Positions 7,788-14,910 of a stretch of 35,077 nucleotides of DNA are shown in pieces. Position 1 is the stretch's first letter; the number at the start of each line of letters is the position of its first letter. Under the pieces are notes generated by a model. That model saw nothing but the letters and a program-made list of their open reading frames with translations, ran no database searches and was not told the DNA's origin. A program made the position numbers and the translations under genes. The stretch is from an uncultured bacterium (lineage in GTDB: Bacteria; Verrucomicrobiota; Verrucomicrobiia; Verrucomicrobiales; V1-33), in contig CAIZWU010000254.1 of the NCBI GenBank assembly GCA_903936775.1, positions 1 to 35,077 on the forward strand. Reading direction: 5' to 3'.

Positions 7788-10025
7788 TTAAAGCGTTTGG
7801 GCGATCTTCTCCAGTTCGTAACACTCGATGATGTCGTTGATTTCGTACTCGTTGAAATCGCCGAGACGGACGCCGCACTCCATGCCGTTGCGGACTTCCG
7901 CCACGTCGTCGGTGAAGCGGCGAAGCGTCTGGAAGCCGCCGTCGTAGATGGCTTGTTTGCCGCGGAGGACCCGGGCCCGGGCGTTGCGCACGAGTTTGCC
8001 GTCGGTGACAACACACCCCCCGGCGCGGCCGCGCTGGATTTTGAAGACTTGTTTGACCTGGGCGTGACCGATGACCTTTTCCCGGGTGAGCGGATCGAGC
8101 AGGCCGAGCATGGCCTCCTCCATCTGATCCAGGAGTTCGTAGATGATGGAATAAAGCTTCACCTGAACGCCTTCAGCCTTGATGGCTTTTACCGCTTTGG
8201 CTTCGACCTTGGTGTTGAAACCAACGATGACGGCGTTGGAGGCTGAGGAGAGGAGGACGTCACTTTCCGTGATGGGACCAACCCCGCTCAGGACGAAATC
8301 TATGCCAACTTTATCAGACTTGATGAGTTTGAGCTGGGCAATGATGGCTTCGAGGGAGCCCTGGGCATCGGTCTTGAGGATGAGCCGGAGGGATTTACGT
8401 TCCGAGCCCTTCATGTCGGCGAAGAGGCTTTCGAGGGAAGCCCGTTTGGGCGCGGCCAGCTTGCCGGCGCGTTGTTCGCTGGTGCGTTCCTCGCTGAGCT
8501 TCTTGGCGTCGCGTTCGCTGTCCATTTCGACGAGTTCGTCGCCTACGTTGGGAATGGTGGAAAATCCGGTGACTTCGACCGGCGTGGCGGGACCGGCTTC
8601 CTTGACGGGACGGCCATGGTCATCCAGCATGCTCTTCACCTTGCCGTAATGAGGTCCACAGATGAACGCGGTGCCGACACGGAGGGTGCCACTCTGGGGG
8701 ATGATGGTGGCCGTGGGGCCCTTGCCGGGTTCGACCCGGGATTCAATCACCATGGCGCGGCAGGCGGCTTTGGGATTGGCGCGCAGTTCGAGGAATTCTG
8801 CTTCGAGAAGAATTCTCTTCAATAACTCCTCGATCCCGATGTTTTTGGTCGCGGAAACGGGCAAACAGGCAATTTCACCCCCCCAATCCTCAGGGGTCAG
8901 TTCATTTTCCTGGAGCTGTCGTTTTACCTTGTCAAAATCAGCGGTGGCAAGGTCGCACTTGTTCATAGCGACGACGATTTTCACGTTGGCGGCCTTGGCA
9001 TGGGCAATGGCCTCCTTGGTCTGGGGCATGATCCCGTCGTTGGCGGCAATGACGAGCACGACGATGTCAGTCACCATGGCACCGCGGGCCCGCATGGCGG
9101 TGAAGGCGGCGTGACCCGGTGTGTCGAGAATGGTCAGTTTTTCGCCCTGGTGGTCCACGCTGTAAGCGGCGACGCCTTGGGTGATCCCACCAGCTTCGCC
9201 GGCCGTGACCTTGGAAGAGCGTATGGCATCGATCAGGCTGGTTTTACCGTGGTCAACATGGCCCATGAAAGTGATGATGGGAGGGCGGGCCTTGAGGGCT
9301 TCCTCCGGTTCTTCAACCGGAGCGACTGGCGCCTGGATCACTTCCTCAACCTTGTGGAACCCACTGCCTTTCTCGCGTTTTTCACGTTCGAAAGTAAAGC
9401 CATGTTTTTCGCAGACTTTGGCAGCGATGTCCGGCTCGATGGAAACTCCCGGATTGGCGAAAATATCAAGGAGCATCAAGTCCTTGATCAGGACAAAAAC
9501 TTTCAGCCCCATTTTGTCAGCAAGGTCGCGGACGATGATAGGGGGCTTGATGCAAATTACTTTGGGATCATCCGGTTCTTCCCCGGCATCAGATCCTTCC
9601 ATCGCGGGAGGCGCGGATGGTGGCTCGGTGATGACAGGTGCCGCTTCGTTGACCGGGGCTGGGGCGACAATTCCGCTGAGGGGGGTGATCGGACTGATCC
9701 CCGTACGGCGGACGCGCGGCTTGGCCTCATCAATAAGGGAAAGGACTTCCTTCCTGGGGACCGGCACCGATACCGGAGCCGGTTCAGGAGTGACCGGGCC
9801 GGACAAGGGGGTCTGGGTGGAACCGGGCTTGACGCGGTTACGTTTGGGCCGCTCACCGATTAGGTCCAAGGCATCGCCTGTGGCGACGGAAGGAACTTTT
9901 CTGACGGGCTTGGCCGCAGCGGATTCGGATTCGGAGGAAGATGGAGGGCGCGCGGCAGATTTACGCGCCGGGGTGGCGGCGGTATCAGAACCAGGGGTGC
10001 TCGTGGATTTGGATTTGCCGGGCAT
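7788..10025 (-). CDS. infB: Translation initiation factor IF-2
   Basis: IF-2 is the GTPase that brings initiator fMet-tRNA to the 30S subunit and promotes subunit joining. This protein has 745 residues. Residues 1 to about 150 are a low-complexity basic and Pro/Ala/Ser-rich region. An IF2_N-type module follows (VICIKPPIIVRDLADKMGLK). The G domain has G1 GHVDHGKT at 255-262, the DTPGHAAFT G3 motif and the NKCD G4 motif. The remaining domains II-IV include IESRVEPGKGPTATIIPQSG and IFKIQRGRAGGCVVTDGKL. The length is in the normal range, with a shorter N-terminal region than in E. coli. The gene follows nusA with a 52-base gap and no ylxR or ylxQ between them. The region before the ATG is pyrimidine-rich with no Shine-Dalgarno sequence. 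Confidence 0.97.
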   Translation of the reverse strand: MPGKSKSTSTPGSDTAATPARKSAARPPSSSESESAAAKPVRKVPSVATGDALDLIGERPKRNRVKPGSTQTPLSGPVTPEPAPVSVPVPRKEVLSLIDEAKPRVRRTGISPITPLSGIVAPAPVNEAAPVITEPPSAPPAMEGSDAGEEPDDPKVICIKPPIIVRDLADKMGLKVFVLIKDLMLLDIFANPGVSIEPDIAAKVCEKHGFTFEREKREKGSGFHKVEEVIQAPVAPVEEPEEALKARPPIITFMGHVDHGKTSLIDAIRSSKVTAGEAGGITQGVAAYSVDHQGEKLTILDTPGHAAFTAMRARGAMVTDIVVLVIAANDGIMPQTKEAIAHAKAANVKIVVAMNKCDLATADFDKVKRQLQENELTPEDWGGEIACLPVSATKNIGIEELLKRILLEAEFLELRANPKAACRAMVIESRVEPGKGPTATIIPQSGTLRVGTAFICGPHYGKVKSMLDDHGRPVKEAGPATPVEVTGFSTIPNVGDELVEMDSERDAKKLSEERTSEQRAGKLAAPKRASLESLFADMKGSERKSLRLILKTDAQGSLEAIIAQLKLIKSDKVGIDFVLSGVGPITESDVLLSSASNAVIVGFNTKVEAKAVKAIKAEGVQVKLYSIIYELLDQMEEAMLGLLDPLTREKVIGHAQVKQVFKIQRGRAGGCVVTDGKLVRNARARVLRGKQAIYDGGFQTLRRFTDDVAEVRNGMECGVRLGDFNEYEINDIIECYELEKIAQTL

Positions 10026-10077
10026 GAAATAGAAGGGTTGCCTTCATGGCGTCAGACGGTGGGGATTGCAACCCCGG

Positions 10078-11343
10078 TTATTGAACAGAAGAGGGGTGCA
10101 CCTGGGCTTGAGCCTTGGCTACGATGGCCGCCGCTTCTTCGGCAGGTATGCCGAGAACGTCGACGATGTCGGAGGCATCCAGAGTAGCGATGACTTCAAT
10201 GCTATTCATGCCGGTGGTCACGAGGGCTTCGGCGAGTTCCACTTCGATGCCGAGGTGGCCGGCCAATTCGGAGGCGGCGCTGTGGACGCGTCCGACAAAT
10301 TTCTCGTGGGCACTTTCATCGCGCTCCACCTGGACGTCCCACCCCATCAGGCGATTGGTCAGGCGGACATTTTGTCCGTGGCGGCCGATGGCTTTGGACA
10401 GTTCATCCTCACGGACTTTGGCGAAAATGCGTTTATTGACCGGATCGACGATGATTTTGTCGTCAGCAATGGTGGCGGGCTTGAGGGCATCCTTGAGGAA
10501 TTCCTTGGGATTATCGCTCCACTTGATGATATCGACCTTCTCGTTGTTGAGTTCCCGGACGATATTCTTGACGCGGGCTCCTCTCATGCCGACGCAGGCT
10601 CCAACCGGATCCACTTTATTGTCAGCGCTCCAGACGGCGATTTTGGTGCGGTAGCCAGCTTCCCGGGCGATGGCCCGGATTTCGACAGTGCGGTCCGCGA
10701 TTTCGCTGACTTCACTTTCGAAGAGACGCTTAACGAAATTGGGATGGCTGCGGCTGAGGATGATCTCGGGACCCCTCACTCCATTTTCAACAGCCACTAC
10801 GTAGACCCGGATGCGGTCGCCGATGTTATAATCTTCCGTCGCGACACGTTCCTTTTTGGGCATGATGCCTTCGAATTTGCCGAGGTCCATGATGACGTCG
10901 GATTTTTCAAAACGGCGGACGGTGCCGTTGACGATTTCGCCGGCCCGGTCCTTGAATTCCTCATAGATCAGGAGTTTTTCTTCCTGACGGATGCGCTGCA
11001 TCATGGCCTGCCGTGCGGTCTGGGCGGCAATGCGCCCCATGTCCTTGGGGGTAACATCGACTTCGATTTCATCACCGATCTCTGCGGTCTTCTTGATTTT
11101 GCGGGCAGTGGTGAGGGCCAGTTCATCAAAAGGCGCGGTGACGGTTTCCACTACCATGAGCTTGGCCTTGGCCTTGATGCCACCTTTGATGGGGTCGATG
11201 TCAATGCGCAGTTCCCTGGCAGGCCCAATGCTCTTGCGGGAAGCCGTGAGGATGGCTGAGGAGAGAGCCTCGATCATCTTATCGCGGCTGATTCCTTTTT
11301 CTTTTTCGTAATATTCAAAGACGGCGAGAAGTTCGCTGGTCAT
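10078..11343 (-). CDS. nusA: Transcription termination/antitermination factor NusA
   Basis: NusA binds RNA polymerase and nascent RNA, enhancing pausing and intrinsic termination and taking part in antitermination. This 421-residue protein has the N-terminal polymerase-binding domain (LLAVFEYYEKEKGISRDKMI), an S1 domain around residues 125-200 (FKDRAGEIVNGTVRRFEKSD), and two KH modules, with GYRTKIAVWSADNKVDPVGA, CVGMRGARVKNIVRELNNEK and later SKAIGRHGQNVRLTNRLMGW. The short C-terminal segment (VTTGMNSIEVIATLDASDIV) looks like one helix-hairpin-helix/acidic-repeat-type unit; E. coli NusA has two. rimP, usually directly upstream, is missing; a terminator and promoter-like sequence precede the gene instead (see 11359-11435). 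The leader has no Shine-Dalgarno sequence. Confidence 0.97.
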   Translation of the reverse strand: MTSELLAVFEYYEKEKGISRDKMIEALSSAILTASRKSIGPARELRIDIDPIKGGIKAKAKLMVVETVTAPFDELALTTARKIKKTAEIGDEIEVDVTPKDMGRIAAQTARQAMMQRIRQEEKLLIYEEFKDRAGEIVNGTVRRFEKSDVIMDLGKFEGIMPKKERVATEDYNIGDRIRVYVVAVENGVRGPEIILSRSHPNFVKRLFESEVSEIADRTVEIRAIAREAGYRTKIAVWSADNKVDPVGACVGMRGARVKNIVRELNNEKVDIIKWSDNPKEFLKDALKPATIADDKIIVDPVNKRIFAKVREDELSKAIGRHGQNVRLTNRLMGWDVQVERDESAHEKFVGRVHSAASELAGHLGIEVELAEALVTTGMNSIEVIATLDASDIVDVLGIPAEEAAAIVAKAQAQVHPSSVQ

Positions 11344-11358
11344 AACGGCAGTTCGCTT

Positions 11359-11392
11359 AAAATAAAAAGAAACGGGAGGATTTCCCGTTTCT
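11359..11392 (-). terminator. Intrinsic terminator / attenuator in the nusA leader
   Basis: Read on the minus strand, a 10-bp stem (11368-11377 with 11383-11392, core GAAACGGGA pairing with TCCCGTTTC) and a 5-base loop are followed at once by TTTTTATTTT. This is a textbook intrinsic terminator. It ends about 16 bases before the nusA ATG on the same strand, so nusA transcription must read through it. It may end tRNA-Ala transcription, act as an attenuator for nusA, or both. Confidence 0.85.
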
Positions 11393-11406
11393 CAAGGTTC
11401 TTGATG

Positions 11407-11435
11407 CTAATAAATGCAAAAGATATCGGCGTCAA
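11407..11435 (-). promoter_or_regulatory. Candidate sigma-70-type promoter for nusA operon
   Basis: On the minus strand a -35 TTGACG (11430-11435) and a -10 TATTAG (11407-11412) are separated by exactly 17 bases. The predicted start of transcription near 11400 would place the terminator hairpin within the first ten or so transcribed bases. The -35 matches five of six consensus bases, the -10 four of six. Its position just upstream of nusA supports it, but this is a pattern match only. Confidence 0.5.
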
Positions 11436-11523
11436 GCCGTGGGGACGCAAAAATTTTCCAATCACGCTGGGATGGCGTGGAGGACGAACTATGTCGCACT
11501 GAAAAACTGGAAGCCTGTAAAAA

Positions 11524-11629
11524 GCGACGGCGGGATTTGGTGGAGCCTAGCGGATTCGAACCGCTGACCCCTTGCATGCCATGCAAGTGCTCTACCAACT
11601 GAGCTAAGACCCCAAATCCCGGACGTCGC
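11524..11629 (-). repeat. Inverted arms flanking tRNA-Ala
   Basis: The bases on either side of the tRNA are complementary: AAATCCCG after the CCA end faces CGGGATTT before the 5' end (8 bp), followed after a 1-2 base bulge by GTCGC/GCGAC pairing (6 bp with the adjoining C-G). In the precursor this would extend the acceptor helix. The downstream arm is followed on the minus strand by five T residues (11519-11523), so it could also act in 3' end formation. Confidence 0.6.
11538..11613 (-). tRNA. tRNA-Ala (anticodon GGC), CCA encoded
   Basis: The minus strand folds into a full cloverleaf: acceptor GGGGTCT with AGGCTCC, D-arm GCTC/GAGC, anticodon stem CTTGC/GCAAG with loop ATGGCAT, and T-arm AGCGG/CCGCT with loop TTCGAAT. 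The anticodon is GGC. The G3-U70 wobble pair, the identity element of alanine tRNA, is present, and the discriminator base is A. CCA is encoded (11538-11540). It would decode GCC and GCU. The gene precedes nusA on the same strand with the nusA leader terminator between them; in E. coli a tRNA gene (metY) likewise heads the nusA operon. Confidence 0.97.
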
Positions 11630-12238
11630 GCGACCGGACGGATTCCATACCCTGTTCCAGCGCACTGCCAAGTGGTTTTTTCAACTTTTGTAAAGTTCTT
11701 TCAAGTGACCGGAGGGGAGCGGGGGCGCCTGGTTCAATCCGTGCCTGCAGGGAAATGAGTTTCGGGACGGGAGGAAGTCCTGGAGGTGTGAACGGTGAAC
11801 GGTGGAAAAGAGTGAGGGGCCCATGACGGCGATCAGGGTAGCGATGGCTTTCATTCCGGCGCAGCTTACCCATTTCCGTGGGTGGAAACTCAACCAAAGC
11901 AGCGCTTCCGGGACGCGGGAAACGGTGTCATTGCCAATTCACCATCCGTCGGAATCCGCTGACGATGCCTGGGCCTGGTGATTGGCTATTACTTCCACTG
12001 GGTTTTCTTCAGGGCGGTCTTATTTTTGCGGTGGGTTCCGGTTCAAAGTGGGTCGTCTTCCGCAAGCGGAGTCCCCATGCGGGCAGAAACACCAGATGGC
12101 ACGGTCAAGGAGGGGCTTTGGAGAAGACGGATGCCCACCAGAATACTTCATGGAGTCAGCACAGGGTGCAATCAGGATAGCTTGCGGAACTGCAGTCCGC
12201 CCGGAGTGTCGGGCTTCCCTTGGAATACAAAGGATAGA
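11614..12238. other. About 625 bp between two tRNA genes without a convincing gene
   Basis: Short open frames exist on both strands here, but none shows a recognisable domain, a plausible start signal or protein-like composition, and some run into the flanking tRNAs. Visible structure includes a small tandem GTGAACG(GT) repeat near 11788-11803, a near-perfect palindrome at 12184-12200 centred on CTGCAG, and, on the minus strand just after tRNA-Val, a GCCCG/CGGGC hairpin. I recognise no known RNA family. The tRNA-Ala promoter should be at its left edge. Confidence 0.5.
11644..11671 (-). promoter_or_regulatory. Weak promoter candidate upstream of tRNA-Ala
   Basis: On the minus strand TTGGCA (11666-11671) lies 16 bases before TATGGA (11644-11649), about 30 bases before the mature tRNA 5' end. 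The -35 is close to consensus, the -10 only half. Supported by position rather than by sequence quality. Confidence 0.3.
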
Positions 12239-12313
12239 TGGTGCGCGATACAAGGTTCGAACTTGTGACCCCCTCCGTGTCAGGGAGGTGCTCTACCACT
12301 GAGCTAACCGCGC
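12239..12313 (-). tRNA. tRNA-Val (anticodon GAC), CCA encoded
   Basis: The minus strand gives a complete cloverleaf: acceptor GCGCGGT with ATCGCGC, D-arm GCTC/GAGC with a 7-base loop, anticodon stem CCTCC/GGAGG with loop CTGACAC, and T-arm ACAAG/CTTGT with loop TTCGAAC. The anticodon is GAC, discriminator A, and CCA is encoded at 12239-12241. It would read GUC and GUU. It lies about 85 bases downstream of the lptE-like gene on the same strand, so it could be in the same transcript or have its own weak promoter in that gap. Confidence 0.97.
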
Positions 12314-12397
12314 TTGGTAAACCGCATCTGCTGCGGGATGGAAATATGGAATAAACCTGGCAACGTGCAACCGGTTTTCGGAAGATTCCTTAAATTT

Positions 12398-13018
12398 TCA
12401 ACGCAGGGCGGCGGGCAGGATGCTGCTCCCGGCCGGTGGGTTCTGCCGGCTGGCGGAGGATTTGGTGACCGTTTCCGGAAACGCCGAGCCTGTCCAGCCT
12501 TCGGCCAGTCGGCTGACCAGCTCCTCAGACATTTTCCGGGAGGCGTCATCAATGGCCTGGCGTTCGCTGAGTTGGAAGTTGGGGTCGAGAAATACGGAGG
12601 TGGAACCGGTCACGGTGCCTTTGGAGAGGAGGTTGCCGGTGACGGCTTCCTCAACCACGAAATCCACCGTCATGAGCAGTTCCAGTTCCCGTGTCCGGAG
12701 ATTGTTATTGCGGGCGCTGCGGAGTTGGCGCCGCGTAAAGTCCCGGATCGTGCCGCGCAGGACGGCATCGGCATTTTGGGTATCCTTGATTTGATAGGTG
12801 CCGTCCAGTTGGAATTGCCTTACCACGTTGTTGGTGACAAGGACGGATGAACGTGGTTCGAGGGTCAGGTTGCGGAAGGTGGGGACGGCAATGGACTTAA
12901 CGTTTTCCATGCGGCCAGGTTTGTCGGACCCGACATGGTAGCCGGCACAACCAGGGAGGAGGAGTGCGGCCGCGGCGGCGAGGAGGGTGGGGCGGGGCAG
13001 CAGGGAAGACAGTTGCAT
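12398..13018 (-). CDS. lptE: LptE-like outer-membrane lipoprotein
   Basis: This 206-residue protein begins with a lipoprotein signal peptide: a hydrophobic Leu/Ala run and the lipobox LLLPGCAGYHVG, with the lipidated Cys near residue 23. The mature part fits the LptE family, which plugs the LptD barrel in lipopolysaccharide export: KSIAVPTFRNLTLEPRSSVL, then VRQFQLDGTYQIKDTQNADA and VLRGTIRDFTRRQL. The remainder has alternating strands and a helix (LSERQAIDDASRKMSEELVS). The C-terminal 30 residues are Ser/Pro-rich. The open frame extends to 13210, but that portion overlaps the BamD-like gene and is proline-rich without a signal peptide, so ATG 13018 is chosen. It follows the BamD-like gene by 46 bases on the same strand, so two outer-membrane assembly functions probably share a transcript. 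Confidence 0.82.
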   Translation of the reverse strand: MQLSSLLPRPTLLAAAAALLLPGCAGYHVGSDKPGRMENVKSIAVPTFRNLTLEPRSSVLVTNNVVRQFQLDGTYQIKDTQNADAVLRGTIRDFTRRQLRSARNNNLRTRELELLMTVDFVVEEAVTGNLLSKGTVTGSTSVFLDPNFQLSERQAIDDASRKMSEELVSRLAEGWTGSAFPETVTKSSASRQNPPAGSSILPAALR

Positions 13019-13064
13019 GGGAAATGAAAAATCCGGGAGCAGTAAATTGGGAATGAGGAAGCGG

Positions 13065-14453
13065 TCAGTTCGCTGGTTTGGCAGGGTCGCTGGGAAGGAC
13101 GGGTTCTGATGGGGGGGGCAGGGCGGGGATTCCTTCTGCGGAGGGCAGCGGGGGTGGGTCAGCGGAGGGGGGGGCGGCCGGGGGGAGCGGATCACCAGGA
13201 ACGAGATCACCGGGGGTTGGCGGGATGGGGGTGCCGGGATTGAGCAGTGAGTCGTCAGGCTTCAGCATGCGGTCACTGCCGGTAGGGAGATCAGGTTCTT
13301 CCAAAGGTGTGATCGGAATCTGATCGCCACCTGTGCGCATTTTAGGTTTGCTGAGCAGGCTGGCCACCCGGGTCGGTGGAGGGGGGGGGCCGAAGTAACC
13401 GGGCTTGCTCTTGAGATCAATTGAGGCCGGCAAGGCAAGGTCGGTGGAGGTGACGGCCACTGCAGGGACGGAATCAATCAGGGTGGGATCCTTGGTGGTC
13501 ATCCCGTTGATGCGCTCGCGGGCTTCCGCGAAGTGGGCGCTTCCCGGCGAGCGCAGCACATCGCTATAATAAACGAGGGCGGCGCGGTAATTGCCCTTTT
13601 TTTCATAAAAGCGGGCCGTATTCCATGAGTTTTCAGCCGAGATTTCGTCAACCTGCACACGGGTGGCACTCAGGTCAGGCATGGAAGTGTCCGGGAAAAG
13701 TCCGGCGGCCTGATCCGCCGCCAAACGGGCTTTATCAATGTTGGAGGCATCGCGGCTGCCTTCCTCGACTTTGCCAAGGTAGCCTTGGCTGACTTTGGAT
13801 TGGGCTTCTGCGGCCAGGGGGCTGGCGGGGTAATCATCCACCACCTTCCGGTAGGCCGCGATGGCGAGATCGGTGGCGTCATCCTCCTCATGGATTTTGG
13901 CAATCTCGAACTGGGCTTCAGCGGCGTGACGGCCCCGCGGGGCATTGGCGATCACCTTCTGGAACATTTCGATCTGCTCCGACTTGTCGAGTTTCTTGGG
14001 AATGCCGAGGAAAGAAGACAGTTTTTCAGTCCTTGATTGGTTGGCGATAGCGAGCTGCCGGTCGATGGCTTCGCTGAACTGCGCGCTTTGTTTATAAGTA
14101 TCGATGAGTTCCTGATAGGTTTCGAAGGCCTTGCTGAATTTGCCGTCCCGCTCATAGGTGGAGGCGAGGCGGAACTGGGCCATCGGGGCAAAACTTGTCA
14201 GGGGGTAGCGGTCGACGATCCGTTTGTAGGACGAGGCGGCGGCTCCGCTTTTGCCGGCCGCTTCCAAGTCCTGGGCCTGCCGGAGGAGGTCGCCGGCCTC
14301 CATCTCGGCCACGCGCAATTCGGTGGGGGCAGGGGCGGCGGTGGGTTCCTTGCGCTTGAAAGGATTCGGAATGGCGAGCGCGTCCCCGGAGGCCGCGATC
14401 AGGGCTGCGGAGGTGAAGGTGCAGAGCAGGAAACGGGAGGAAGCGCGATTCAT
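13065..14453 (-). CDS. BamD-like TPR protein with proline-rich tail
   Basis: This 462-residue exported protein has a signal peptide (MNRASSRFLLC to about residue 28, probable cleavage after ALA) and a series of tetratricopeptide-like repeats from about residue 50 to 320. The first repeats resemble BamD/YfiO: ASSYKRIVDRYPLTSFAPMA, FRLASTYERDGKFSKAFETY and FEIAKIHEEDDATDLAIAAY. BamD is part of the beta-barrel assembly machine on the inner face of the outer membrane. Differences from classical BamD are the length (E. coli about 245), no obvious lipobox cysteine at the mature N-terminus, and a C-terminal tail of about 140 residues that is strongly Pro-rich and encoded with long G/C runs. It could instead be a YbgF/CpoB-like TPR protein. 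The ATG at 14453 is chosen because it begins the signal peptide. Confidence 0.75.
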   Translation of the reverse strand: MNRASSRFLLCTFTSAALIAASGDALAIPNPFKRKEPTAAPAPTELRVAEMEAGDLLRQAQDLEAAGKSGAAASSYKRIVDRYPLTSFAPMAQFRLASTYERDGKFSKAFETYQELIDTYKQSAQFSEAIDRQLAIANQSRTEKLSSFLGIPKKLDKSEQIEMFQKVIANAPRGRHAAEAQFEIAKIHEEDDATDLAIAAYRKVVDDYPASPLAAEAQSKVSQGYLGKVEEGSRDASNIDKARLAADQAAGLFPDTSMPDLSATRVQVDEISAENSWNTARFYEKKGNYRAALVYYSDVLRSPGSAHFAEARERINGMTTKDPTLIDSVPAVAVTSTDLALPASIDLKSKPGYFGPPPPPTRVASLLSKPKMRTGGDQIPITPLEEPDLPTGSDRMLKPDDSLLNPGTPIPPTPGDLVPGDPLPPAAPPSADPPPLPSAEGIPALPPPSEPVLPSDPAKPAN

Positions 14454-14481
14454 GGGGCGGGTAAAAAATGGAAAGGGTGCG

Positions 14482-14497
14482 GGTGCGGAGAATACCA
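14482..14497 (-). promoter_or_regulatory. Possible extended -10 promoter of the bamD-like gene
   Basis: On the minus strand TGGTATTCT (TATTCT at 14489-14494) matches the TGnTATNNT extended -10 pattern, about 30 bases before the chosen ATG at 14453. No good -35 is seen at the right distance. Weak evidence. Confidence 0.3.
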
Positions 14498-14645
14498 CAG
14501 TCCCTCCCGGCAATCTGATTCCGTGCCAGATGACCGCCAGGAATGCAACTTGGAAACGGTTGGTTTTTCAAGAGTGCCCCGGTGCACGAGTGTGCCCGCT
14601 TTTCCCGGGCCACGCGGGAGTTCTGGCAGGCGAGCCCGAAAGATA

Positions 14646-14790
14646 TCTTAAATTGTTTCGGGAATTATGAAAACTGCTCTAAGGCGGCTGATTTTCTGCT
14701 CAAACCTTGAAAATTAATTGACCTTAGATAAGGCCTGTGATTAATCCTTGGAAACCTTTAACAATCGCTGGAATTTTCACACTCGTTACC
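14646..14790 (+). promoter_or_regulatory. AT-rich control region ahead of the dcw cluster
   Basis: The divergent spacer 14454-14790 has no gene. Its right half is clearly richer in A and T than the rest of the window, with TTGAAA at 14707 and TTGACC at 14718 as -35-like hexamers and several TA-rich hexamers downstream, none at an ideal spacing. No MraZ-type TGGGA/N repeats were recognised. This is the most likely place for the promoter of rsmH to ftsW. Confidence 0.35.
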
Positions 14791-14910
14791 ATGGATAAAC
14801 TTCGTCCTTCCAGCTGGTTTCAGACTACTTCCGGCGGTGGATGCCGCCGGAAAAAGCCAATGGTTCAGCCATTTTTTACGGCTGGAAAGGTTTATGCTTG
14901 CCGGTTATGA
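14791..14910 (+). CDS. Possible 39-codon leader ORF before rsmH
   Basis: ATG 14791 opens a 39-codon frame (MDKLRPSSWFQTTSGGG and onward, ending KVYACRL) whose TGA overlaps an in-frame ATG of the rsmH frame as ATGA at 14907. That is the coupling arrangement used by three other gene pairs in this window. The peptide is basic, with no domain I recognise and no resemblance to MraZ, which normally occupies this place. It may be a real small gene, a leader peptide controlling rsmH, or chance. Confidence 0.25.
   Translation: MDKLRPSSWFQTTSGGGCRRKKPMVQPFFTAGKVYACRL

Noticed and set aside
10066..11259. 397-codon open frame opposite nusA
   Set aside because: Antisense to a certain NusA gene; composition (Asp, Phe, Gly rich) is an artefact of codon bias.
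11757..11790. GGAGGAAGTCC resembling the conserved 5' motif of RNase P RNA
   Set aside because: The expected downstream conserved segments (ACAGAA-type core and pairing 3' end) were not found at suitable distances.
11604..12302. Short open frames between and into the two tRNA genes (70-106 codons)
   Set aside because: No recognisable domain or start signal; several read through tRNA sequence, which real genes rarely do.
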